Positions 1 to 6,872 of a DNA stretch of 9,928 nt are shown here, one piece after another (position 1 is the stretch's first letter; each line of letters starts with the position of its first letter). The translations under genes and the position numbers were made by a program. The DNA comes from Bacteroidota bacterium (GTDB lineage Bacteria; Bacteroidota; Bacteroidia; Bacteroidales; F082): positions 1-9,928 of the forward strand of contig NYYH01000028.1 in the NCBI GenBank assembly GCA_002686705.1. Direction: 5' to 3'. The notes under the pieces were generated by a model that was not told the DNA's origin, searched no databases, and was given only the letters and a program-made list of their open reading frames with translations.

Positions 1-2462
1 TTAATAAAAATATAGTTACTTTTTCTTAAATTTATCTTAATTGGTATAAAATCAAATTTTTCAGTTACTCCGGAAAATATTGTGTCAGCAACATTAATAA
101 CATCAACAATTGAATTTTCTTCGATAAACTTATTGATTTTATTAATCATTTCAGAGGGGTATGTTTCATCAGGCTTTATTTTTTCAGCCTTTTTGAAAGC
201 AACAATTGCTTTATCGTATATTTTGGATGCATATAATTTGTCAGCATCTGAAATTGCAACAGAGTATTCCGCAACTATTAATTTTAATCTTCTGGCAATA
301 TGGCTGTTACAAATTTCTATTTTTTGTTTGGGATATCTCTCAGCTGGTTTAATACTATTAGCCAGCTGATACTTAATAACAGCATCTTCATAATGTTGCT
401 GTTCGAAGAAATTGTCGGCGGCAACTAAAGCATCCGTATATCGTTTTTCATTTTCTGCTGCCAACCTTTCAAGAGCACTAGCTATATTTAGGAGTCGATT
501 ACGAGGATATTCCTGATCTTTTCTGAGATTCTGAGCTTTCTCAAATTCAACTCTGGCGAGTTCAAAGCTGCCTACTTCGAATAACTCATCTCCTTTTGTT
601 ATAGCATCCTCATACGCTTTTTTACGCTCAGCTTCTTTTTGCAGATTTATTTGAATAGATTCAACAGTCTTTTTTTTCTGTCGTGCTGATATATCATCAG
701 GAAAAATAGTGAGCGCCTGATCATATTCAACAATAGCCAGAGCATATTCTTTTTGGTTTTTCAAAGAGTCTCCTTTGCTAATATATTGATCAAACTTTTG
801 TTTAATCGCAGCAGCATTTGCTTTTACAATAATCAGACTATCGATTTGCCGTATTTGCAACTGAGGCATCTTTTCGTAAGGCTTAAGTTCGGCAGCATTT
901 ACGAATGACATACGTGCTTCTGCAAGTTTTTCATTCTTTACTTGCTGAATTGCGATCAGGATAAGTTCATTATATTTATCATCAATTTGCTTTTGTTTTA
1001 CAGCATCGGCCAACAATAATGTAATGGCATCAATTTTTGCCTGAGGATAGCTTTCAATGGATTTTAAAGCCTGAGCTTCTCTATATTTCTTAATTGCAAG
1101 ATCGTAATTACCAGTACTATAAAGTTTGTCAGCTTGAAGAATTAAATCATTGTACTCTTTATTTAGTTTCTCCAGGGCTGCTATTTCTTCTAAGTTACTC
1201 TCAATTTTTGCAAGTTGTGATTTGGGATATTTATCATCAGGTTTAACTTCGAGGGCAGTTTTATATTTATCGTGTGCGATGTTAAATAAACCTGCATTAA
1301 ATGCGCTGTCAGCACTTGAAATCATAATATCGTAATTAGCCTCAAATGCTTTTACACGCTCTGCCAAAATGGCGTCAATCTCACGCAATTTTGATTTTGG
1401 ATAAGCTTCATTTGGTTTCAGGTTTAGTGCCAGGTTGAAACTACCAACAGCCTGAGAATATTCTTTGAGTTCCATAAGACTATCTCCACTAACAATATAT
1501 TGGTTGTAATTCTTCTCAAGATCTTTTTTCTCATTCTCCAGTTTCTCATCGATCTTCTCAACCATGTCAGTTGGATAGTTTTTTTCGGGCCACAATTTTT
1601 TTGCTGTTAAATATTGTTTACGCGCCGAGATAAAGTCTTTAGCGATATAAAATTCATCTGCCTTTTCAACTTGCTTGTTAAATTTATCCTGATTCTCAGC
1701 CAACGGTGTTAATTCTGTAATCTTACCCATTACTTCTTCATTGTCGGCTAGAATTAAATTGGCTTCAGTATAGATTTTCAGAGCTTCAGAGTAGTTCTTT
1801 ATCATAAGGTATTTTTCAGCTTCTTCAATCTTCTGGTTAACCAAAACTAATTTTTGTTCGTATTCGGCCTTTAGATTATTAACAACATTAAGTTCGCTGA
1901 TAGGCGCATCTTTATCAGGAAAAATGCCCGCAGCTTCTCTAAAGCTGTTAATAGCCTTATCATAATCCTTTTCGGTTATATAGAATCTTCCTGCCTCCAT
2001 GGCTTTGCCAAACGACTCTATCTTTTCCTTTTCATTAGTTTGGAATTTAATGATTTCGCGAACCTTTGTTAATGCATATTCATCAGCAGGAATAATTTTT
2101 AAAGCTCTACGATATTGTGCAATTGCTTCAACCAGATTGTTTTTGTCGTATAGCTCATCAGCAAGATCAATAATATCATAATATTCATCTTCGGCAACCC
2201 TTGCGGTTTTCATTTTTTCTACGATGAGTAATATCTTGTTTTTAGCATAATCGTCGCCAGGTTTTAATTTTATTGCTAGCTGGTAGTAGGCTTTGGCGTC
2301 TAATAAGTTTGCTTTGGCATAACTATTATCACCAAAGATAATTGCTTCATCGTAAGTTGTTACTTTTTGAGCAATGGTTGTAAAGCCTAAAAACATTAGA
2401 AAGAATACAGCTATAAATTTATATAGTAGCTTGAATATTATTTTATTGAAAACTGCTTGCAT
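1..2462 (-). CDS. Large exported TPR-like repeat protein, C-terminus beyond the left edge
   Basis: The minus-strand frame from ATG at 2462 is open for 820 codons to the window edge, so the gene is partial at its 3' end. Residues 1-31 look like a signal peptide: lysines near the start, a hydrophobic stretch at 15-30, and an Ala-Gln junction at 31/32 as in many Bacteroidota exported proteins. From residue 37 to about 775 there are 13 units with anchors at 37, 95, 151, 209, 261, 319, 377, 437, 497, 557, 617, 675 and 733. Each unit has the pattern A(D/E)xLYxxxxYxxAIxxYxxAxxLKPxxxYPxxxIxxI followed by a charged helix. This resembles a TPR hairpin plus a linker helix and should form a long periplasmic or surface solenoid. 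After residue 776 the repeat pattern ends and a different C-terminal domain seems to begin. TPR-like solenoids normally bind proteins, and the partner is unknown. lolD lies 138 bases upstream on the same strand. Confidence 0.93.
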   Translation of the reverse strand, partial: MQAVFNKIIFKLLYKFIAVFFLMFLGFTTIAQKVTTYDEAIIFGDNSYAKANLLDAKAYYQLAIKLKPGDDYAKNKILLIVEKMKTARVAEDEYYDIIDLADELYDKNNLVEAIAQYRRALKIIPADEYALTKVREIIKFQTNEKEKIESFGKAMEAGRFYITEKDYDKAINSFREAAGIFPDKDAPISELNVVNNLKAEYEQKLVLVNQKIEEAEKYLMIKNYSEALKIYTEANLILADNEEVMGKITELTPLAENQDKFNKQVEKADEFYIAKDFISARKQYLTAKKLWPEKNYPTDMVEKIDEKLENEKKDLEKNYNQYIVSGDSLMELKEYSQAVGSFNLALNLKPNEAYPKSKLREIDAILAERVKAFEANYDIMISSADSAFNAGLFNIAHDKYKTALEVKPDDKYPKSQLAKIESNLEEIAALEKLNKEYNDLILQADKLYSTGNYDLAIKKYREAQALKSIESYPQAKIDAITLLLADAVKQKQIDDKYNELILIAIQQVKNEKLAEARMSFVNAAELKPYEKMPQLQIRQIDSLIIVKANAAAIKQKFDQYISKGDSLKNQKEYALAIVEYDQALTIFPDDISARQKKKTVESIQINLQKEAERKKAYEDAITKGDELFEVGSFELARVEFEKAQNLRKDQEYPRNRLLNIASALERLAAENEKRYTDALVAADNFFEQQHYEDAVIKYQLANSIKPAERYPKQKIEICNSHIARRLKLIVAEYSVAISDADKLYASKIYDKAIVAFKKAEKIKPDETYPSEMINKINKFIEENSIVDVINVADTIFSGVTEKFDFIPIKINLRKSNYIFI

Positions 2463-2528
2463 TATTAATTTTATTCCTAGTAATCTATAATTATTGCCCA
2501 CATTTGTTTTGATGTAATCGACTAAATG

Positions 2529-2536
2529 CAAAGATT
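2529..2536 (-). promoter_or_regulatory. Candidate -7 box for the repeat-protein gene
   Basis: Read on the minus strand the site is AATCTTTG, one mismatch from the Bacteroidota -7 consensus TAnnTTTG, and is followed by CA as is common. It would give a leader of about 60 bases before the ATG at 2462. No clear TTG element is seen at the usual distance upstream, so this is only a suggestion. It implies that the repeat-protein gene can be transcribed separately from lolD. Confidence 0.3.
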
Positions 2537-2600
2537 AATTTATACTCTCTTTATTTGATTTACACTTAACATATAACTAATAACATAAAACACATAACAA

Positions 2601-3266
2601 TTAACGTTTATTTTCCATAGAAATTATACCGTCAGTAATTGCAAGTTTACGGTCGGCCATATCTGCTAATTCTTTATTATGACTGGCTATCACAAAAGTT
2701 TGTCCGAATTCTTTTCTGAGATTTAGTATTAAATTGTGAAGATCGTTAGAAGCTGATGAATCTAAATTTCCCGATGGTTCATCGGCGAGTATAACAGCAG
2801 GTTTATTAATAAGAGCTCTTGCTATGGCAACTCGTTGTTGTTCACCTCCTGACAAAGCATCAGGTTTGTGGTCTGATCGGTTTGAAAGGTCAAGAAATTT
2901 TAGTAGATCAATCGCTTTCTTTTGAGCTGATTTTTTTGCTTCACCGGCAATAAATGCAGGTATGCATATATTTTCTAATGCTGTAAATTCTGGTAGAAGG
3001 TGATGGAATTGAAAGACAAAGCCTATTTTTGTATTTCTGAAATCAGCCAGAGGTTTATTTCCTAATAACTGAACATTTACTCCATCAATAATTATTTTTC
3101 CTGTGTCAGGTTTTTCGATAGTGCCAATTATTTGAAGTAATGTTGACTTACCAGCTCCTGATTTCCCAACTACAGATACAATTTCACTACGTTCAATATT
3201 AAGATTAATGCCTTTTAGTACATTAATACTTCCGTATGATTTTTTTATGTTTTCAACAATAATCAT
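2601..3266 (-). CDS. lolD: LolD-like ABC transporter ATP-binding protein
   Basis: This is a complete 221-residue ABC ATPase of the LolD/MacB/FtsE type. Visible motifs are Walker [10 protein letters not shown] at 34-42, Q-loop Gln86 ([12 protein letters not shown]), the signature LSGGEQQRV at 138-146, Walker B VILADEP at 158-164, D-loop GNLD at 166-169, and the H-loop His196. [15 protein letters not shown] is typical of LolD, the ATPase that powers release of lipoproteins from the inner membrane to the LolA carrier. Length matches the family. No LolC/LolE membrane subunit is in the window, so the partner permease must lie elsewhere. A MacB-like export role cannot be excluded from the ATPase alone. 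The ATG at 3266 gives the standard N-terminus ([12 protein letters not shown]), and a -7-like box lies just upstream. Confidence 0.88.
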   Translation of the reverse strand: MIIVENIKKSYGSINVLKGINLNIERSEIVSVVGKSGAGKSTLLQIIGTIEKPDTGKIIIDGVNVQLLGNKPLADFRNTKIGFVFQFHHLLPEFTALENICIPAFIAGEAKKSAQKKAIDLLKFLDLSNRSDHKPDALSGGEQQRVAIARALINKPAVILADEPSGNLDSSASNDLHNLILNLRKEFGQTFVIASHNKELADMADRKLAITDGIISMENKR

Positions 3267-3283
3267 CAGCCTTGTGTATTCGG

Positions 3284-3291
3284 CAAAGATA
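3284..3291 (-). promoter_or_regulatory. Candidate -7 box for lolD
   Basis: The minus strand reads TATCTTTG, a full match to the Bacteroidota TAnnTTTG -7 element, 17 bases upstream of the lolD start codon. Transcription would begin about a dozen bases before the ATG. No good TTG is present at the usual 19-21-base spacing upstream, which lowers confidence. Confidence 0.5.
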
Positions 3292-3371
3292 AAACTAATT
3301 TAAAAGTTATTTAAATTAAAGAATACAATAAACTTTGTTTGGTTTAATGATTACAATAATCATAAATGTGC

Positions 3372-3379
3372 TACTTTTG
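3372..3379 (+). promoter_or_regulatory. Candidate -7 box for sucC
   Basis: TACTTTTG matches TAnnTTTG exactly and lies 36 bases before the ATG at 3416, giving a leader of about 30 bases. This placement means the longer open frame starting at 3335 could not be fully translated from this transcript, which supports 3416 as the sucC start. No clear TTG element lies 19-21 bases upstream. Confidence 0.5.
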
Positions 3380-3415
3380 GGCCTCGAAATTGCAAATTTT
3401 AATTTTGTTCTAGTT

Positions 3416-4606
3416 ATGAATTTACATGAATATCAGGGTAAGTCAATTCTTAAAAGATTTGGTGTAGCCATACCTTTTGGAATTGTATCGTCATCTCCCG
3501 AAGCAGCTGTTGAAGCCGCAAAAGAAATAAAGAAAAAAACCGGTTCTGACATATGGGCAGTAAAGGCACAAATACATGCCGGAGGCCGTGGTAAAGGTGG
3601 TGGTGTAAAAATTGCTAAAAATCTTGATGAAGTAAGAGACTTTGCTGATAATACTATTGGTATGATGCTGGTCACTCCCCAAACAAAAAAAGAAGGGAAA
3701 CTTGTAAGAAAGATTCTTGTTGAGCAAAATATTTATTATCCCGGTCCTGAGGAAGTAGAGGAATATTACATGAGTATTCTTCTTAATCGCGATAAAGGAC
3801 AAAATATGGTAATGTATTCTCCTCGTGGTGGAATGAACATTGAGCAAGTTGCTGATGAAACTCCAGAGGAAATATATACTGAATTGATCGATCCTAAAGT
3901 AGGATTGACCGGTTTTCAGGCTCGTAGGATTGCGTTTAATCTCGGACTAAGTGGAGTTGCATTTAAAGAAATGGTGAAATTCGTAACAAAACTTTATAAA
4001 GCATATGTTGGATCTGATGCAAGTCTTTTTGAAATAAACCCTGTTATTAAGGCAGCAGATGGTAAGATATATGCAGCTGATGCAAAAGTTTCAATTGATA
4101 ATAATGCGCTTTATCGTCATAAGGATATTGCAGAAATGCGCGATTTGAATGAGGAAGATCCTACAGAAGTTGAAGCTGGTAAGTTTGACCTTAACTTTGT
4201 AAAACTTGATGGAAATGTTGCTTGTATGGTAAATGGTGCCGGACTTGCAATGGCAACTATGGATATGATTAAAATGTCAGGAGGTAACCCTGCAAATTTC
4301 CTTGATGTAGGTGGAACTGCAGATGCAAAACGTGTTGAAGAGGCTTTTAGAATAATACTAAGAGATCCGGCTGTTGAAGCAATATTGGTAAATATTTTTG
4401 GCGGAATAGTACGTTGTGAGAGAGTAGCACAGGGCATCATTGATGCATATAATAATATTGGAAATATTGATGTCCCAATTATTGTTAGACTTCAGGGTAC
4501 TAACGCCGCAGAAGGTAAGGAACTGATAGATAAATCAGGACTCAAGGTTCATTCTGCTATACAACTTGAAGAAGCCGCAGAACTTGTGAATACTGTTGTA
4601 CAGTAG
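3416..4606 (+). CDS. sucC: Succinyl-CoA synthetase (ADP-forming) beta subunit
   Basis: SucC is the ATP-grasp beta subunit of succinyl-CoA synthetase, which interconverts succinyl-CoA and succinate with nucleotide phosphorylation in the TCA cycle. The protein has 396 residues, in line with the family. It begins MNLHEYQGKSILKRFGV, the canonical SucC start, so ATG 3416 was chosen over the frame opening 81 bases earlier. Visible signatures are the nucleotide-binding AQIHAGGRGKGGGVK at 51-65, FEINP at 205-209 with Asn208 and Asp222 in AADAK as expected metal ligands, VNGAGLAMATMD at 272-283, NFLDVGGTA at 294-302, and NIFGGIVRC at 326-334. The alpha subunit gene sucD does not follow; a strong terminator closes the unit instead. 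SucD must therefore be encoded elsewhere and be matched in expression from another locus. Confidence 0.97.
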   Translation: MNLHEYQGKSILKRFGVAIPFGIVSSSPEAAVEAAKEIKKKTGSDIWAVKAQIHAGGRGKGGGVKIAKNLDEVRDFADNTIGMMLVTPQTKKEGKLVRKILVEQNIYYPGPEEVEEYYMSILLNRDKGQNMVMYSPRGGMNIEQVADETPEEIYTELIDPKVGLTGFQARRIAFNLGLSGVAFKEMVKFVTKLYKAYVGSDASLFEINPVIKAADGKIYAADAKVSIDNNALYRHKDIAEMRDLNEEDPTEVEAGKFDLNFVKLDGNVACMVNGAGLAMATMDMIKMSGGNPANFLDVGGTADAKRVEEAFRIILRDPAVEAILVNIFGGIVRCERVAQGIIDAYNNIGNIDVPIIVRLQGTNAAEGKELIDKSGLKVHSAIQLEEAAELVNTVVQ

Positions 4607-4640
4607 GCAGTAGCCAGGTCGGTTAAGTCTTTAATATAAT

Positions 4641-4682
4641 AAACCGAAATCAGAATGATAATTCTGGCTTCGGTTTTTTTTT
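4641..4682 (+). terminator. Intrinsic terminator of sucC
   Basis: Arms AAACCGAA (4641-4648) and TTCGGTTT (4669-4676) pair perfectly. A second stem, CAGAAT (4651-4656) with ATTCTG (4661-4666), closes on a GATA loop, with one A/C mismatch and a T-G pair between the two stems. A run of nine T follows (4674-4682). It lies 35 bases after the sucC stop codon and makes sucC monocistronic at its 3' side. The left side has only three A in a row, so it is mainly a plus-strand terminator. Confidence 0.92.
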
Positions 4683-4719
4683 GTATAATTGACTTAGTTT
4701 ATATGAACATTATTAATTA

Positions 4720-5721
4720 ATGGTAAAAACAATACGTAATACCATTCAGTTGCCTGCTATTTTGGTGAAACTATCTCGTAATCTGCGAAAGCAAAAGAAG
4801 TTTCTCAGGAATAATATTGCTCCATTACTTAATCAGGCTAGCAGTACTAATGATGGTACACTTACAGCTAAGGATTTCATGAAAATTAATAGGTACTATG
4901 GATTGGCAGTACCAGCAATTCTGGGTGAGGCATTTTGTAGGCTCAGGCGAAAACCAATGAGTGAATCGGAACGATGGGCAAGTACCAGTCAGGGTATTAT
5001 AACCGGTTTGTTCGATGACTTCTTTGATGATCTCAACCTTCCACAAAATCTAATTGTAAATATGGTTGAACATCCTGAAAACATTGTTCCCGGATCGTCG
5101 AATGAAAAACTTTTTTTAGAATTTTATTTAAGAACTTTAAAAGAAGCAGCTCATCCGAATATGATTAAGCAGCAGTTTTTGCTTGTAAATAAGGCTCAGG
5201 TTGCTAGTATTGAGCAGGAGAACTTGAATATTAAAAATGATCGAATATGGGAAATCACACAAAAAAAAGGAGGAGATTCTGTTTTGTTTTATCGTACAGC
5301 ATTTGATAATTTGTTGGCTGTTGGAGAAAAGGAGACATTGTTTCAATTGGGATCCCTTATGCAGCTTGAAAATGACATATTCGATATTTACAAGGATGCT
5401 CAAAGCAAAATAGCTACATTGCCAACTACACTATCAAGAGTAGAATATCTTCGAGAACTTTATAAGAAACAAATTGACTTATTAATCGACTTGTGTTATA
5501 AAATGGAGTATCCTAAAAAACAAATTAGGTACTTCCTTGATAGTGTTATGCCTGTTATCAATCGCGGCTTTGTTTGTTTAGACCAATATAAAAGATTGGA
5601 GAAGACTAGTGCTGGTATATTTGATGTAAATGTTTATACACGTAAACAGCTTATCTGTGATATGGAAAAAGCGGGTAATATATTAAGTGCTGTCAAGTAT
5701 CAATTAATGAATCAGTATTAA
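4720..5721 (+). CDS. Class I isoprenoid (terpene/prenyl) synthase-like protein
   Basis: This is a 333-residue, mostly helical protein without signal peptide or clear membrane segments. Residues 95-106 contain GLFDDFFDDL, which supplies a DDxxD metal-binding motif (Asp99, Asp100, Asp103). Residues 210-226 (LGSLMQLENDIFDIYKD) supply a second acidic motif (Asn218, Asp219, Asp222, Asp226), similar to the second Asp-rich helix of squalene/phytoene synthases and terpene synthases. Between them, KKGGDSVLFYRTAF at 182-195 resembles the basic/Gly segment of this fold. Two acidic motifs about 120 residues apart facing a helical cavity fit a class I enzyme that ionises or condenses prenyl diphosphates with Mg2+. 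Substrate and product cannot be read from the sequence. It is preceded by the sucC terminator and faces a SAM methyltransferase tail to tail. Overall similarity to well-known terpene synthases seems low, so an inactive or regulatory homologue remains possible. Confidence 0.6.
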   Translation: MVKTIRNTIQLPAILVKLSRNLRKQKKFLRNNIAPLLNQASSTNDGTLTAKDFMKINRYYGLAVPAILGEAFCRLRRKPMSESERWASTSQGIITGLFDDFFDDLNLPQNLIVNMVEHPENIVPGSSNEKLFLEFYLRTLKEAAHPNMIKQQFLLVNKAQVASIEQENLNIKNDRIWEITQKKGGDSVLFYRTAFDNLLAVGEKETLFQLGSLMQLENDIFDIYKDAQSKIATLPTTLSRVEYLRELYKKQIDLLIDLCYKMEYPKKQIRYFLDSVMPVINRGFVCLDQYKRLEKTSAGIFDVNVYTRKQLICDMEKAGNILSAVKYQLMNQY

Positions 5722-5726
5722 TTGAT
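5699..5726 (+). terminator. Hairpin over the stop codon of the synthase-like gene
   Basis: ATCAATTAAT (5699-5708) and ATTAATTGAT (5717-5726) are perfect inverted copies separated by eight bases. The second arm contains the TAA stop codon (5719-5721). It lies where two convergent genes meet, so it could slow or end transcription. The stem is only A/T-rich and has no T-run on either strand, so the terminator call is weak. Confidence 0.3.
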
Positions 5727-5763
5727 GAAATCTAAAGTAGTGGAAATACTCAACGATCAAAAC

Positions 5764-6633
5764 TTAAGTTGAGGTGCTAGTAAGCTCATTGTTAGGCTTT
5801 TCAAATAATAAGATACTATAATTCCATAGCCCTCTTTTTAATGCCTTGTATTGATATAACCCTGATTTATAATGTGTTCTTGCAAATTTACGTGGATTAA
5901 ACAAAATATTGTAAACAATAGCTAAAGGCCCACCAAATAAATACGATCTATACATTCTCTTTGCTGTTGGAATAATTTGTTTTGTTACATCACGTTCATT
6001 AGAAAGTTTAAAGCCTGTATTTTGAAAAATGACCTTGTATTCTGGTAAACAGAGAAAAGGTGCCATAGTCCACAATTTTCTCCATTTCTCTAACAAATTT
6101 TTGGAATCTTCTTGATCTGGCTTTGATTTAAAATAATCAGCAATAATTAATCTTCCACCAGGTTTCAGTAACCGAAAAGCTTCCTTGGTAAATTTTTCTT
6201 TGTTATAAGAAGAAGTAATGCTTTCGATTGCCCAGATGACATTAAAACTATTATCAGGAAAACTTGTTTGCGAATAATCTTCAATCTTGAAATTTACATG
6301 TGTTTCAACCCCCAATTCATTACATTTCTTTACAGCATAAGAATGTTGTTTTTCGCTTAGTGTAATACCACAGACTTGTACATTTCTGTGTTTTGCAAGA
6401 TAAAAGGCAGAGCCACCAACACCACAACCAGCGTCCAAAATTCTTTCTCCTTCTCTGATATCAGCTATCTCCATCAATATTCTGTTAGTATTTACGAGTG
6501 CTTCATTAAAATTATTTGTATTGGTATCCCAAATACCATAATGAACTGCAAAGTTTTTATTTAGCCCCCACCAATCTTGATAATGATTTAGTGTTTGGTT
6601 GTAATAATCGGCTATATCTCGGTTGGTAAACAT
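5764..6633 (-). CDS. SAM-dependent methyltransferase, sterol/tocopherol/prenyl-diphosphate C-methyltransferase type
   Basis: This 289-residue class I SAM methyltransferase begins with DIADYYNQTLNHYQDWW and HYGIWD (6-36). The YY...Y..WW...HYGIWD lead-in is shared by sterol, gamma-tocopherol and geranyl-diphosphate C-methyltransferases. The Rossmann core follows: motif I ILDAGCGVGGSAFYLA at 65-80, the strand-2 end VCGITLSEKQ at 87-96, the acidic segment IEDY at 117-120, NVIWAIESI at 131-139 with Glu137, and RLLKPGGRLIIADYF at 154-168. The C-terminal part (about 195-280) is a lipid- or small-molecule-type cap with many aromatic residues. It probably methylates a hydrophobic carbon or nitrogen acceptor in the cytosol, and the substrate is unknown. 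The stop is 42 bases from that of the isoprenoid-synthase-like gene, on the opposite strand. ATG 6633 places the YY motif ten residues in, as in relatives. Confidence 0.87.
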   Translation of the reverse strand: MFTNRDIADYYNQTLNHYQDWWGLNKNFAVHYGIWDTNTNNFNEALVNTNRILMEIADIREGERILDAGCGVGGSAFYLAKHRNVQVCGITLSEKQHSYAVKKCNELGVETHVNFKIEDYSQTSFPDNSFNVIWAIESITSSYNKEKFTKEAFRLLKPGGRLIIADYFKSKPDQEDSKNLLEKWRKLWTMAPFLCLPEYKVIFQNTGFKLSNERDVTKQIIPTAKRMYRSYLFGGPLAIVYNILFNPRKFARTHYKSGLYQYKALKRGLWNYSILLFEKPNNELTSTST

Positions 6634-6671
6634 TGCTTATTAGCATTATAACATAGCTAAAATATGAAAAA

Positions 6672-6687
6672 GTGTTTGCGCAAGCAC
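6672..6687. promoter_or_regulatory. 16-bp inverted repeat upstream of the methyltransferase
   Basis: GTGTTTGCGCAAGCAC is an almost perfect palindrome, with arms GTGTTTGC and GCAAGCAC and one G-T pair. It lies 38 bases before the methyltransferase start and is the most GC-rich spot in an AT-rich gap. Size and position fit an operator for a dimeric regulator. It could also be chance, and no second copy was seen elsewhere in the window. Confidence 0.3.
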
Positions 6688-6822
6688 GAACTATTGGAAA
6701 TTGATTATAAAATTGAATGATCTGTAATAGAATATTTAATATTCTAGAAAGTTGTGATATCTGTGGTTTGAAGAGGGTATAGTGTTAAAAGTAGACTAAG
6801 GCACCTTATTTGTATAAAAAAA

Positions 6823-6852
6823 TTGACATACAGTTCATTTAATTTAACTTTG
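6823..6852 (+). promoter_or_regulatory. Bacteroidota-type promoter of the GWxTD gene
   Basis: A TTG (6823-6825) and the -7 element TAACTTTG (6845-6852) are separated by 19 bases, the spacing typical of the Bacteroides TTTG-N19-21-TAnnTTTG promoter. Transcription should begin near 6858, leaving a leader of about 15 bases before ATG 6873. This is the best promoter in the window. Confidence 0.75.
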
Positions 6853-6872
6853 CATAAATAATAGATAATTCC

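Noticed and set aside
82..2181. Three plus-strand open frames (82-369, 1150-1335, 1999-2181) with similar translated patterns (Y(L/V)SSG-type segments)
   Set aside because: They lie antisense within the large repeat gene. Their mutual similarity simply mirrors the repeated coding units on the minus strand.
3433..4440. Minus-strand open frames inside sucC (3433-3675, 3491-3847, 4117-4440)
   Set aside because: They overlap a clearly conserved sucC frame, have low-complexity or Ser/Phe-rich translations and show no recognisable motifs.
4825..5403. Minus-strand open frames inside the isoprenoid-synthase-like gene (4825-5046, 5137-5403)
   Set aside because: The plus-strand frame carries coherent motifs over 333 residues; these antisense frames show no family features.
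5749..5773. Inverted repeat CTCAAC...GTTGAG around the palindrome AACTTAAGTT near the methyltransferase stop
   Set aside because: The stem is only six bases with a 13-base loop and no T-run; too weak to call a terminator separately.
6376..6564. 62-residue plus-strand frame inside the methyltransferase
   Set aside because: It is antisense to the SAM-binding core and has no features of its own.
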